Positions 1 to 12,192 of a stretch of DNA of 64,000 nt are shown piece after piece (the first letter of the stretch is position 1; each line of letters starts with the position of its first letter). The stretch is from Aulostomus chinensis. Taxonomy: Eukaryota; Chordata; Actinopteri; Syngnathiformes; Aulostomidae. The notes under the pieces were generated by a model. That model was not told the origin of the DNA. It was given only the letters and a program-made list of their open reading frames with translations, and made no database searches. Both the position numbers and the translations under genes were made by a program. The stretch covers positions 18,778,457 through 18,842,456 of the forward strand of contig JBBMOA010000007.1 of the NCBI GenBank assembly GCA_037954235.1, written 5' to 3'.

Positions 1-1222
1 GTGTGTCCTCCTCTCTGCCTCTCCCCGAGCTGATATCCTTCAGCGGCTCTGCCCACTTTCCTCTCAACGTAAGCCAAACTCCACTTCCTCTCCAGCTTCG
101 TCCTAGCTAGCAATGGCTGCCTGCTAACCGCTTCAACTTCTCTTCCGTGACTGGCAGTGTCTTTTAAAACACATTATCCCAGCATTTGAACGATATTAAA
201 GGGTTTTGTTTATTGGTAAATGTTTGCAAAGTATACAAGCGTCTGCTCAACGGTCCACTTAGTAGTATGCAAACCAATTAAGCTAAAAGTAGCATTGCCA
301 GTTTCATGGTAACTTAAATAGCTACATATGATACCCTTTTGTGGCAAGATCGTTTTTTATATGAGTAGCTTAAATCATATTTTATGACAAATGTATCATG
401 CTGCATAGTCTTCAATGAGAAATGACAATACACATTTCTGTTGTCTTGCCCTCCTCAACCCTTATACAATTACAATTGTATATTAAGATGTACAAAAATA
501 CTAATATCTTAAGTGTTTGACTTAGTACATGCAGAAAAACAGCTTTGATAATAATAACTTCATTTGAATTCCTAGAAACTCCTGCTCTTCTCCCTCATTG
601 AAATTCAAGATGACATGAATATGCAAACATTCTCTCCCCCCCCCCTCCTTGGTTTCAGGAAGTTTCCTGCTTCATTCTATTTGGGCAACAACAGTTTCAC
701 AAACAGCAGTTTGTGAATACTGAATTTTAAACCAGGATTAGCTTCCAGAAATACTTGTGATGTCACAAATAATGCTCATAGGTCCACCTCTTACAACTTT
801 ATTTTCAGAGAGCAGAAGTGTACACTTTTGATTGAATGCGAAAAGCAATCTGTCAAATTCGCCATCATGCTTCACAGTGAGGTATAAACATTCAGCTGTG
901 GGAACAAGATGAGAAACTTATTTTGTTCAGAGAGGGAACTTTAATTAGAAGGTTTTTCCAGAAACACAGGCCTCCCTCTGAGGTGCTTCAAGGTTTCTTT
1001 TTCCCCCACAGCATGTTTTCAGTGGGAAGTAAAATTAATACATCAGCAGTGTCATGTTCATGTGCAGTATGTGCCGTGTTTAATGGGCTTGTGTTCAGTC
1101 GATTAGCCCATGTGAAATTGCCACCGCTTTTATTCACAGAAGTGGAAGTTCAGGAAACTCAGTTCTCAAATAACCTCATAAGCAGCAATAGTTCTGACAT
1201 TAGATATTGCAGGTAAAATAAA
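1..1222. other. Intergenic DNA left of the Tc1-like element
   Basis: No coding exon, RNA gene or recognised repeat could be supported here. The sequence is AT-rich with a short C run near 638-648. Short open frames, such as the 97-codon one at 923-1216, show no family resemblance and no paired splice sites. By synteny with human 15q26 the neighbour to the left would be CHD2, but none of it can be recognised. Confidence 0.5.
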
Positions 1223-2293
1223 TACAGTTGCAAGAGAAAGTATGTGAACCCATTGGAATGATTGGATTTCTGCATAAATTGGTCATAATTCAGATCATCA
1301 TCATCTAAGTCCCAACAATAGACAGTTTTCTTAAACTAATACCTTACACTCATGTTTTTAAATGAACACACTGTAAATGTTCACTTTATTGGGTGGAAAA
1401 AGTTTGACCCTTTGGATTTAATAACTGGTTGATCCTCCTTTGGCAGCCAAAACGTCGACCAAACATTTTCTGTTATTGCAGATCAGACCTGCACAATGGT
1501 CAGGAGGAATTTTGGACCACTCCTCTTTACAAAACTGTTTCAGTTCCACAATTTTTTGGGGGATGTCTGGTGTAAACGGCTCTCTCAAGGTCATGCCACA
1601 GCATGTCAGTCGGGCTGAGGTCGGGACTCTGACTGGGCGTATTTTCTTCTGTTGTTGATTCACTTCTGTGCTTTGGGTCATTGTCCTGTTGCGTCACCAA
1701 TCCTCTGTTGAGGGTTCTGCACGGTGCTCTTAGGAGTCCTCTTTACAGGACAGCCAGTCCAAGGGAGAGTGACAACAGTGCTGAACGTCCTCCATTTATA
1801 GACAGTCTGTCTTACTGTGGACTGATGAACATCAAGGCTTGTAGACTTACTTTTGTATGCCTCTCCAGCTTCATGTAAGTCAACGATTCTTAATCATAGG
1901 TCTTCTGCGAGCTCGTGTGTGATGGCATGGTTCCTGTCAGGCAAAGCTTCTTGAAGATAGGTGTGTTTTTATAAGGCACCAACGCCTCCAATCTCATCAC
2001 TGATTGGACTCCAGGTGGACTGACTTCTGACTCTGATTAGCTCTTGAAAAGTCACCAGCCAAGGGCTTCATGTACATGTTTCCACCCTGCCATGTGAATG
2101 TTTACATGTTGTGTTCAATAAAAACAAAAACAAAAAAGCACATACCAGTAATTGTTTGTGTGGTATTAGTTTAAGTAGCCTGTGTTTGTCTATTGTTGTG
2201 ACTGAGATGAAGATCGGATCACATTTTACGGCTAATTTATACAGAAATCCAGGTAATTCCAAAGGGTTCGCATACTTTTTTCTTGCAGCTGTA
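1223..2293 (-). mobile_element. Tc1-like DNA transposon, internally deleted
   Basis: The element is about 1.07 kb and is bounded by long imperfect inverted repeats. The left arm starts TACAGTTGCAAGA and the right arm, read in reverse complement, starts TACAGCTGCAAGA. The arms stay alignable for roughly 190-200 bp (about 1223-1410 and 2085-2293). The terminal TA plus CAGTTG start matches the Tc1 group, which includes Sleeping Beauty-type fish elements and targets TA. Autonomous copies are about 1.6 kb, so this one has lost internal sequence. It carries a broken transposase on the - strand. It is a fossil and probably immobile, although its ends could in principle still be recognised by a relative's transposase. 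Confidence 0.88.
1418..1905 (-). pseudogene. Broken Tc1-like transposase
   Basis: Read on the - strand, the 5' part (about 1905-1720) encodes a piece like the N-terminal helix-turn-helix of Tc1 transposases (HEAGEAYKSKSTS, then VRQTVYKWR). The frame then runs into the middle of the catalytic domain at about 1690, with QQDNDPKH, the conserved second-aspartate motif, followed by SQSPDLSPTDMLWHDLER, the counterpart of the usual DLNPIEHLW block. A frameshift in an A/C run near 1555 moves the tail into another frame, which ends with the typical C-terminus VLAAKGGSTSY before a stop at 1418. The stretch between the DNA-binding part and the second aspartate is missing, along with the first catalytic aspartate, so no active enzyme can be made. 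Confidence 0.85.
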
Positions 2294-5200
2294 CTGATTT
2301 TCTCTATTCTACAGTGAAAATGCACAAGAAGGATGTGATGTTAAGGTCTTTAAATGTTAATAATGACACTTCATGTAAAAATGATGTTGGAAAGCAGATT
2401 ATGCATTAAAAAATGTTGTTGATTTGAATATCAAGCTTGAATTGCAAAATCAGTTCTATTAATTGCATCAGTTATATTTGTTCAAAAAAAAGAGTACTTG
2501 ATAGAATCGGAAGTTCAATGGGTACAACCAAACTTGGCCAAGTTTAGCTGTTCAGTCAGTGTAGCCTTTGTTGGACAGTCCATGGAGTCTGTGGTATGTA
2601 CTCCACCCCCACCACTGGCCAATGAGATGTTCAAGGCGACAGCGCATGCTCTGTGCAGAGGAAGATTTCTATAAAAAGATCCTCAGCCTAGCAACAAGAG
2701 GGCCCTGCTAATGCATTACAAATCCTGACACTGCCAGTGAACCTAGCCTTATTATTTGACTGCGTTTGAACACGGACAAGTTAACCCATGCCGTCTGTCA
2801 CTTAACATGGTATCGTAGAAACAGACCATATCGATCTGAAAAATGTGCTTAAAAAGACCGAGAATTAGATAACAGTGGAAGAGACCTCCTGCAAGGTCAG
2901 TAGCCCACTGCTCATGCAACAGAGGCCACCGTAAATGTATATGATTTTTTCATACAGGGTACATGTAATATCTGAAGTGCAATTAATGAAAATGCATCTT
3001 TTTCATAACGTAACGGCTTCTACTCCACTCCTCCGCCAAGTTACAATAAACAAACAAGGACCAAAAACACAGTGCCCTTGGAGGAAGTAATTAGGTTAGC
3101 TTTTTGATTATGAGGAGCAAATTATCACCGTGTCAGCCCGGAAAAAAGACAAAAGGAACACCATAAATGTGTATTTAGTTGATAATTCAGACATTTCATT
3201 CATGCAATGTAGCTATTTAGGACGGAGTGTGAGGTGGGCCTTCCCCAGGGCGGCTCCAGACTGAGTCAGGTGAGCTCTGGCACGTCATTTAGAGCTGTCG
3301 AAATGTTTATGATTTGATCAGAGATATTGAGGCATGCATTAGTTTTGGGGGGAATTTTCTACTTCCCAAAAGTCAGGAACTATTAAATAACTCTGGACAG
3401 AGTGTTTTTATGGAGTTGGTGTACTCTGAAGTTATGTAACAGCGATATTAGGCTAGCTTGGCAAAAAAGTTGAATGTTTTTGGGATCAAGTACCATCATA
3501 ATTATCTGACTGAAATGATGTAAGGGGGGCGCCTTATTCTAAGCTTTGCCTAAGGGAAGGCTCACCATCTCAGACTTTGAAAATGAAAGGAATTTACTGT
3601 TTCTTTAGGCTCCAGATAGAAGCCAGAAGAAAGAGATCATTCCTTAACTTTTATTTGTTTTTAACAATAGCTGCTGCGCACTGTTATTGTTTTTCACGGA
3701 TCCTATATTTGACACAATATTAGGGTGGAAATGGCCCTGTTTCTTTCTGCACTAGAAGAGTACAAAACATTGTTGTGTAAGGGTGTGCCTGCGAAAGACA
3801 GCACAAACATCAGGTAGGACTGCATTCATGGGTGGTGCATTTCCCCTCAAACACCACCTCCAATAATCCTTGACATTTGATAGAAGTACAGGTTTGTTTG
3901 TCTCTGTGTGTAGATGTTGGTATTTGAGGACTATAAAATCCCACATGAATTAGTAAATAAATATTTATTAATGATAAATGTGTCTTTAGCTCCCGTGTTT
4001 TCTAGAGCTAAGAAATGTGACTTTGTTTTATGATAATATGGAAGTAAACCATTTTTTCTTCAAATATGCTTTGCTGGTATCAACTCAAATATTTGTAATT
4101 GTGAACTATGCAACTTTAAAACAGCCAAATTTCATGATGTTTGCCAAAGTTGTAGCTGTTTGACTTCCTGTTCCCATAAGCACTTTATAGTTTCAGTTGG
4201 ATTCATGCAGGGTCCGACCTTATAAGCCTGTCAGCCAGAGCACAAGTCTAAAAACCTCTTTTGTACCTAATAGGCTGCTGGAGTCGGCTTGCTGCCTGGG
4301 GAAAAAAAATGGAGTCACTGATGTTATTTTGTACTGCCATCTGGTGGTCTTTTATCAAACTACAGGAACTAGAACATGAGGACAACAAGAAGGCGCACAG
4401 AATCGAGCCCACACAAGGAAATGGTCAGGCCTGCTCCTCTGCCTCTACAGGTTTACACAATCTGAGCTTAATCATGCGTTGCAAAACTGGTTTATACGCA
4501 CTGAAAATGAGAGGGTTTATTCATGGGAGTGAATCTAAATGGTGGCCTGATTTTTTGATAAGACTATCCAGATTTTAAACTCACAGGGAAGTGAGAAAAC
4601 ATACAAATCATGAATTTAGTGAGGAAAATTGGATTATGCCTGCGTTAGGCCTATAGTTACTGCAGATTGGCGACTGCTTATCAAGATCTCGTCTCATCAA
4701 GTTTTCCTTGGAATCTTCGGTCATGACCCTCCAGTCTGCTGCCCTTGGAAAATTGTGTCTGCTATTGCCCATGGGTAAACAGATAAATGATGCCTTCCTA
4801 AACTGTGGGAAATCAGCGGATTGTAAATGTTAAAGGAAGTGGTAGGAGATATTTAGATTATCAGTGACTTCTTATCGTACTATATTTTTAATTTGAACTC
4901 AGTACAGGTGACCTTCACGCAGTTTGGATATAATTTTCAATTTTTTTGTTTTTAGTGGCATTTGTCTGTTTGTCTGTCAACAGGATTCCACATAAACTAT
5001 GAATCTGTTTTTCTCCTAACTCAGTTAAGGGGTAAAGTGTGGGTCAAGGAAGACTACATTAAATTTAGTGGAAGATTAGTCATAGCGCCACCTAGTGTCA
5101 ACTAGAAAACACCTTTTAACAATTTGATGTGTCCAGTCAGATGACCAGATGCGTCTCAAGTTTAGTCAGAATCTCCTGAAGAGCTTGGTGATATGTGACT

Positions 5201-6400
5201 GTGAAGAATTTTTCATGAAACATTGTTACCATGGTGAGGTGCCAGTTTTGACATTTTACCCACTCATTGCTGCTTGCAGCCTGAATTAGGACCCAAACAC
5301 AAAAGTGACAGGGTCTGAGAGTTTGTCTCGATGGAAGTATGTGCTCTCTACTGTTTCATTTGTTTCTCGCCTTGATTTTGCTGCTGTAGTTCTTTATAAT
5401 AAACCCAAGAAATAACATCCATGTCAGTATGACCTTGTGCATGAATAATACTCCACACACCTGTGTTGCTTTGAAAGGAATGCTTGTAGACTCACGCTTG
5501 CATGCAGCAGCATATAAAGTAGAAGAGTAGTAAAGATTGGATAAGTGTCAAACGCTTTCATGCGTCTATTGTTTTATTTTAATGACGCTTTGGCCCTCGA
5601 GCCTTCCTCAAGAATCTGGACTGTTAGGGGATGAAATTCATTAAAATAAAATGATTAATGCATGTAAGTCGGCAGCAACGCACCACCTGAATCAGAAACA
5701 GCCAAAGGCTACACAATAACAGGCATATGTGGAATGTATTAAATTTGGATTGATAGATGAATAGGAATAATAGAAAAAAAACAATCATCCATTTATGATT
5801 AATTAAGTAGAGGGAGTTGAAGACTTTTACATTCAAGAGCAGAACACACTCACAGATTTCCTGGTTAAACCCAGGCAAACTTTTTATCTCACGTTTCATT
5901 CCATCCATTCAGTTTGCTTCACAGAGCGTGACCTGCTCCCAGCAGCACAGCCCCAAAGACTATGAGGATAGTTTCCAAAATAAAACATGAAACATGAACA
6001 AATGCGATTAAACACATACTTTACATATAAATTCAAGGTAACCAGTAAACAAACAAAAAAAAAAGGAAAATCATGTGAATTAAAACCATTAAAATGGAGA
6101 TTAAAATGAAGTTAAACACCAAAAACCGCCAAGAAAAGATAATATGCGATTTGAATAGACGTGTAACAATAAAATCTCAAACTGATTAAGGCTAACAAAA
6201 AATAGCATAAATTGGAAATAATATTGCAGTAAAAATTGAAAATACAATTACATTCCTGTCTGACTACAATAATGAGCAGATACGTTCATGTTTGTGAAAC
6301 ATAATGTGTGATAATCATTTACAGTTGCCAGTCAATTAAGTGTATAGAAAACACTACAATGTAACCTTCTGCTATTTACTTAATGCGGTCACCTCTTTCA
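2294..6400. other. Intergenic DNA upstream of FAM174B
   Basis: About 4.1 kb without a supportable gene. Open frames of 60-105 codons (for example 4261-4578 and 5624-5908 on the - strand) have no recognisable domains and no convincing splice context. A-rich stretches occur around 6000-6250. Enhancers could be present but cannot be called from a single sequence. Confidence 0.5.
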
Positions 6401-6429
6401 ACATCTTTCAAACCGTCAACACAAGATTG

Positions 6430-6819
6430 GTGACAGTAGGCCTGTGAAGAGTGGGTAGTCCGAGGCGCACCTGAAGGCGTCACGAGCCCACATTGCGCTC
6501 CTCTTCAGCACCAGGAACAGAGGGCCAGCCTGCAGAGCTCTTCCGGAGGCGGATAATCCCCATCTCTCCACGGATTCCTAATGCAGTCAGGAAGGACTTG
6601 CTTTAACTCACCTCAAGCCGAACACGTTCTTGGAGCAAATTGAATTGACAAAGAGTTCCGCCATTAGGAGGATCTTGGACGAGTAGGGATGGATATTTCA
6701 CATTTTCTTTTTGGTGTAAATGACACAGTCTGACATTGATACGCCGATCCTCTGTAATGTAACAGCTGCCGTCGCATCATCCAGCAAGGAGAAACTACCG
6801 TCTGTTTTAATTCTGCACC
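6430..6819 (+). promoter_or_regulatory. FAM174B: Probable FAM174B promoter and 5' UTR, with upstream ORFs
   Basis: This stretch is visibly richer in CpG and GC than the DNA to its left (for example the 6455-6560 part) and runs directly into the FAM174B start codon. No TATA box is obvious. Two upstream ATGs lie close to the start. One at 6688 opens a 14-codon frame ending at 6732. One at 6720 opens an 82-codon frame ending at 6968, which overlaps the real start in another frame. If transcription starts left of these ATGs they would be expected to dampen translation. The true transcription start cannot be read from the sequence. Confidence 0.45.
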
Positions 6820-7100
6820 ATGGTGACATACGGGCTCTCTTTAACTTTTATCATCGCGGCGCTCTGGAGCGTCAGCGGCGAGCCTCAAACTCTTTCTTCA
6901 CCCGCCGCGATGCACTTAAATTCAACATCATCATCATCCGTCACCTCCGAGGACGAGCTGACAAATAATGTGACGGATGCAGCCGTGGGATCCCGGATTT
7001 CATCTCTCATGACGTATCTTCCAACTCTGAAAAACATTGTTATTTTCATCTGCGTGTTGACAGCTGTTCTCATCACATGCCTGGTCATCAAAATAGTCAG
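6820..7100 (+). CDS. FAM174B: FAM174B coding exon 1
   Basis: Encodes the signal peptide, the glycosylated Ser/Thr-rich ectodomain and the membrane segment (281 nt, residues 1-93 plus two bases). The donor is GTCAG|GTAGGC at 7100/7101, so the intron is phase 2. Reading on through the donor hits an immediate TAG, which is why the unspliced frame stops at 7104. Confidence 0.93.
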
Positions 7101-9744
7101 GTAGGCCGGTTGGTTTGGCTTTTTACAGCCTGAAATGTTTACAACGAGGCAGTCCTGTAGTGGTAGACGTGATCAGGTTCGAAACCCCACTGATCCGGGG
7201 AAATAAATCCATTATTAGTAGCATGTGGTCGAGTTAGGCTCCATGTGATGGTCGAGGCTAAGAGGAGAGGACAGGAGGTCTGGGCCTATTAATAATCCTT
7301 CCACGGGGAATTCTGGCGTGGAGGTGCTTTGGTAACCTCATAAAGCGTGTGACTTTTGTACTGAATCCTTAGAATTTCAAGAGTGGACCATTTAAATTCT
7401 GATCATTTGTTCTGTAAAATGCCTGAAAGTGCAGGAGGAGTGTCCATCAAAAGTTCAAAGAACCTAATATTCTCCATTGTCACGATGTAAAAACAGACTA
7501 AATATTAGCTTGGAACAACGTAAAGCATGAGGCTGTTTGGCTTTTGTTTTTGATTTATTGATTTAAGATCTGATACTTAAATGATTTAAAAAAAAAACAG
7601 GGATAAAGGACAGTGACTGCTACAAAGCTAAAAGGAATCCGTCTAGGAGAATTATGGCATCAAATATTATAAGTATTACCAATAACATAGAAATCAGTAA
7701 ATTAATCAAAAGGGAACAGGTTTTCCACGTATGATTTCATGCACACTGTGATTTTTCCACGCCTGTCATGTTGAATTACCATACGGTCCCCAGACCCCAC
7801 ATTCTCAGAGCCATGCAGAAGCAACACCAATGAACACTCAGACTATTGGACATGGGGGGTCATCACCGTCATACGATTAAAACCTTGTGACTTTAAATAT
7901 TTTTGCGTACCTTGTCCTCCTGTCTGATGTACGAAATTACACACTGCTTTGCTCCTCCGCCGTCAACATAGTTTCTGTTGTGATAAAATGAGGCAGACTA
8001 GAACTTCTACCAGAGGTGACTACAGCGCAGGCTCACTGAAATAGGCCGCTCAGATTTCTCCATTAGAGCTGAGAACTTTTGGAACACAAAACCCAGTTGT
8101 ATCAGTGCAATGCAATGTTTATTCAATGTATTTTTTTTATGTAACGTTTGTTTTAAAATCTCTGTACCTGATGTATGGTAGAGTTTTCACATTTGATGCC
8201 ACGATTCTTCCTCAGACCCTCATGCCCAGTCCATTGTCCTTGCTAAGTAAACAAACACACAAACAAGTAAATAAATAAATGCATTTGGCATGTCTTGAAT
8301 AAAAACATGAAGAAAATGAAAACAAATGATATCTCATAGAATTTCTTATCAAAAAACAAACACACACAGTAACCAAACTACCCACTCTCACCCAGAGCAG
8401 GACGCAAATGCTGTTAATTTGTCTAAATAATTGACTTTCTGTACTTTTACCGTGAATCCAATTTGAACAAAGAGAAAATTCAATGTATGAACGCAATCCT
8501 GTTTGTCAATGAAGTTTAAAGCTATTGTGTTTTCACTTTTGTCTCCATCTTCTGGCTGTAACTATTCTACCAAACAAATGTTGGCATGCTAGCTACATTG
8601 CTAGCTGCTTCACTAGCTACTTTGCTACAATTTTGGCGATAAAATGGTGGATGAATTGTTTTGAGCATCACACGATCTCTGGGAAATGACTTAATTCAGT
8701 CTTAAAATTTGATTTTTTTTTTGTTTTGTTTTTGATGACATTTAGAATGTCTTGAAGAGCCACATGATCAAATTATTTATGCTAGCTATGTTAGCAGAAG
8801 GCTAAGTAGCTGTCTCAGCTAATGAAAACTGCTGTGCATGCTCTGTCCTTACAGCCTTTACGAAAGTATAATATATTTTTTAGCCGCAGAGTCAGCCTGA
8901 ACAATATGTTTTCATCCGTATTTTTTCCTTCACGTTTGTTTCTCACAGATCTGGGAGGAGAATCAGAAAAACAAGAAAGTATGACATTATCACGACACCT
9001 GCGGAGCGCGTAGAGATGGCCCCTCTAAATGAGGAGAACGACGATGAGGATGACTCCACCCTGTTTGACGTGAATTACAGGTCAGTTCTCTAAAAGTGAC
9101 CTCAACAATATGATTTATTTTCACCAGATTATCTCAGTCATGTGTCTGTACTTTTAGTTTGAGGATATCTTACCAGAAACATATCCAAACCTCAATTAAA
9201 GTTGTAAAGGAAAAGAACTATTCACAATTTTGCCTCCATGTGATGTTGAAGATCTACGACTAGCCTTTTTTCTTTTTTTTTTTTAGTTTTACAGGATTTT
9301 GCTTTATTTGTTGATTCCTACTTTTGTTCCTTGTATTACATTTGCCAAACTTTTATAGCCACTATTAAGTAATGTTGTAATCATGATTTTATCTATGTAA
9401 AGTATCCTGACTTGATTTTACGTAGAGAACATTTCGAATTTTTTTTAGATCCAGGTAGAAAAAAAATAAAGGAATGAAATACACGCATTTAAACAGCTCA
9501 GTCTCCAAGGTGAACTAAATGTGAAAGCAACACTATTTTAGGTCAAATACAATGTTGAGTTAAGGTTTCACCCTTCCGTCCTTTCCATTGTTCTTCAACA
9601 CACAAGCGCTTCCTCTAAGGAAGCCATGGCGTCATGTTTACCTGGTATTCTTGATTTCCAAATCGGTCAGGACATATTTTCTCTTAACTATGTGGGCGGT
9701 AACAGATTAAACAAGTAATAGTTTTCCCTTCATTTTACAGGTGA
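6820..9744 (+). CDS. FAM174B: FAM174B, small single-pass membrane protein (three coding exons)
   Basis: Coding exons are 6820-7100, 8949-9080 and 9741-9744, all with GT-AG introns in consistent phase, giving 138 residues (the human protein is about 159). The start sits in a strong context (CACCATGG). Residues 1-20 form a signal peptide. Residues 21-70 are a Ser/Thr-rich extracytoplasmic part with N-glycosylation sequons at N34 and N50. Residues 72-91 form one membrane segment. The tail holds the family hallmark RKTRKYDIITTPAERVEMAP, followed by an acidic run and STLFDVNYR at the C-terminus. This tail separates FAM174B from FAM174A and FAM174C. The family is associated with Golgi organisation, but its biochemical role is unclear. 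The neighbours ST8SIA2 and SLCO3A1 match human 15q26. Confidence 0.96.
7143..7340. repeat. Possible tRNA-derived repeat fragment in FAM174B intron 1
   Basis: GTTCGAAACCCC around 7178-7189 lies within GGTTCGAAACC, which matches a RNA polymerase III B box at all but one position and follows a GTAGTGGTAGACG stretch that is a loose A-box-like start. No cloverleaf can be folded with confidence and no direct repeats flank it, so this is at best a decayed SINE. Confidence 0.25.
8949..9080 (+). CDS. FAM174B: FAM174B coding exon 2 (cytoplasmic tail)
   Basis: The acceptor is TTTCTCACAG|AT before 8949 and the donor is TTACAG|GTCAGT after 9080, giving 132 nt. It carries the conserved tail with KTRKYDIITTPAERVEMAP, the acidic NDDEDD run and STLFDVNY. 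Joining the AG of exon 1 to its first A gives Arg94, which keeps the family frame. A Met-initiated frame at 8822-9013 overlaps it in the wrong frame and is not the gene. Confidence 0.95.
9741..9744 (+). CDS. FAM174B: FAM174B coding exon 3 (last codon base and stop)
   Basis: The acceptor CATTTTACAG|GTGA at 9740/9741 supplies one base that completes the final Arg codon (AG|G) and then TGA. This gives the C-terminus NYR, as in the human protein (KYR). The rest of the exon is 3' UTR. Phase and family agreement make this short coding part convincing. Confidence 0.88.
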
Positions 9745-11806
9745 ATCACAGCATGAATGTGGTTGTTTAATAGCTCCTGATTTCCTCCTGGATCAACTCG
9801 AGTGATTTCTCATATTTTTATGTTACCAAATCAACAACTTCATGTGCTGCGTGTGCATGGCTTATTTCTGTGTATTTTTATTTTATTTTTTTTTAATAAT
9901 GGGAGCCACACAGGTAATGTCGGTTGCTGCTGTTTTTAATCACGTGACCTCCTCTCCTCTTTCTCCTGTGTAAGACTTAAAGGCGTGACCTCTTCTGAGG
10001 AAAAAAAAAATCATTCATTAAATTAGGCCGCTCTGAGGGCTCCATAACAGGTCATTTTGTTTGTTTACATCAACTGTCATTGTTATTTACTGTATATTTT
10101 CTTGTTAGACTTTAACATTATACAGACTATCTGGCTGATTAGTTTATAGCAGCTTCCAAGTCCACACAACATAATACAGACATATCTTTAATCATATGTG
10201 TGATTTAGGTGGATACCTATTGCTAAATGAATGGTAACTGATGTTCATATGCAGAAAATGTGCAAAAAAAAAATGAATTTGCACACAATGAAGAGTCTAA
10301 TGAAATACAAAAATTACTTTTTCTAAACTAAACTTTCATACCAAATGTTATCTGTCTACTAACCAGATTACTGTGCGTATATACTGTCTTCTGTTCTAAT
10401 GTTCGGGGTATATTTTTTTACTGTGTGGTGTTCGATACAGTCCTATTTTGCTGCTATCTCAGTTTAAGTAATTAATGAAAAGCTCCAAGAATAATGTCAA
10501 GGTATATTTCTACGGTATTTATGGGAGACGTTCGTTATCAGTGTGAATGCTGCAACATGTTCAGACCCTATCAACGAGAGGTTTTAAATGCTTCAAGTAC
10601 ACACTGCCAGTGTTTTATTGTCTCGCTGACTTCTCAGAGTTTGGTGTCTCCTGTAAATGAACAGCTACTTCACTGACTTCTGGAATGTCTAACTTGAGAA
10701 GGACTGCTTGCTGTATTTGCCACACTGACTGTGTCTCTTCAATGGAATGTAATGTTTTGGTAAAAAAAAAAAAGAAAAAAGAAAAGAAAAAAAAAAGAAA
10801 TATGTTTTCATTCGTCAGCTTCATCCAGTGATTTCCCTGAATACTCTGTATTAAATAGGCTATTTTTTGATGCAGTGGAAGAATTCCAGCACTAAAAGTA
10901 ATAGCAAACTACCACCAATTTTCTGTCAGTGAAGGCAACATTGACTTTTTTTTAAATCACTGGTGATATTTTGATATTTGTCTTTACAATAGAGGTGTTA
11001 CTCAATCCTGAGAAAGTGTTAACTTCTTTTGCCTTTTAGACAATCATTAAAGGACTGGTGTGACTTTGTGGCTCTGCACTCACTTGAGTGGTTGAGATTA
11101 ACAATTCTAATCTCATGACCTTCACATGGAGCTGGAGCCAAGATAATTTTAGGTTACTCAGCTATCAAAATGAAGCAGTTGAACGAAGAATGAAGTGACT
11201 CTAAAACACACTCGGATGTTATATTTTTATGATTAAAGCGATACTTCACCCAAAACAATGTAGTTTGCTTTTCAGTGACTCGTCGTGTTTTATGCGTCAC
11301 AATCTCAAAAAGACGTTTAATTGTCCTCTGCGTGACTTCTTTGTGACTGCAGAAGTCAGATGATACTGGCCATACATTTTTAAGCTTGAAGCTAATGGAG
11401 ACCGACTATTAATAACTGGCCGAAATATCTGTTTACAAGCTATCAAATGAATCGTTCTGTAATCAAAGTCGTCTTGAGCTGGTCATGTGCTTAATAATCC
11501 ACAAAACCCAATTTGAGATGAACAGTAAACAAAATAAACGTTTCCTGTTCAGCACAAAACAAACAGAGCTTATGCATCAGAGGCTATGCAGGGTAGAAAA
11601 AAAACACCTTTGAGTCATAAACATGTAATGTACACTTTTTAATGACTTATTGGAGTGAACTGTGTCCAAAGTCAAGTTATGCCGGCTTCGTTTTGCAGGG
11701 TGAAATAACTTCCTGGAATCACGTGTTCGCTCAGTCATTCGTTAGGAGGTTGGCCCCAAATAACATCATCAATGACAAACCAAATTATTTCTCAATCTGT
11801 GCAAAT

Positions 11807-12192
11807 CCATCCATCCATCCATCGTCATCTTCCGCTTATTCCTACACATTAAGGGTCGCAGGGGGGCTGGAGCCTATCCCAGCGTCAACGGGCGAGAGGC
11901 AGGGTTCACCCTGGACAGGTCGCCAGTCCATCGCAGGGCCAACACATAGAGACGAACAACCATTCACTCTCACAGTCACACCTACGGTCAATTTAGAGTA
12001 TCAATCAGCCTCGTCCCCAATTGCATGGTTTTGGACTGTGGGAGGAAGCCGGAGTACCAGAGAGAACCCACGCAGACACGGGGAGAACATGCAAACTCCA
12101 CACAGAAAGATCCTGTGCCCGAGCCGGGACTCAAACCCGGAACCTTCTTGCTGTGAGGCCACAGTGCTAACCACTGCACCACCGTGCAGCCC
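11807..12192 (-). mobile_element. Full-length tRNA-like SINE with GGAT-repeat tail
   Basis: Read on the - strand, the element starts at 12192 with GGCTGCACGGTGGTGCAGTG and a tRNA-like head containing A- and B-box-like blocks (GGTTCCGGGTTTGAGTCCCG). A conserved body follows (TGCATGTTCTCCCCG, then CTCCAGCC) and it ends in a GGATGGATGGAT tail near 11807. A perfect 12-bp direct repeat, ATCTGTGCAAAT, flanks it at 11795-11806 and 12193-12204, which is the target-site duplication expected from LINE-driven insertion. It sits in the presumed FAM174B 3' UTR, antisense to the gene. Confidence 0.88.

Noticed and set aside
1418..1681. Possible intact 87-codon gene on the - strand
   Set aside because: It is the frameshifted C-terminal remnant of a Tc1-like transposase lying between transposon inverted repeats.
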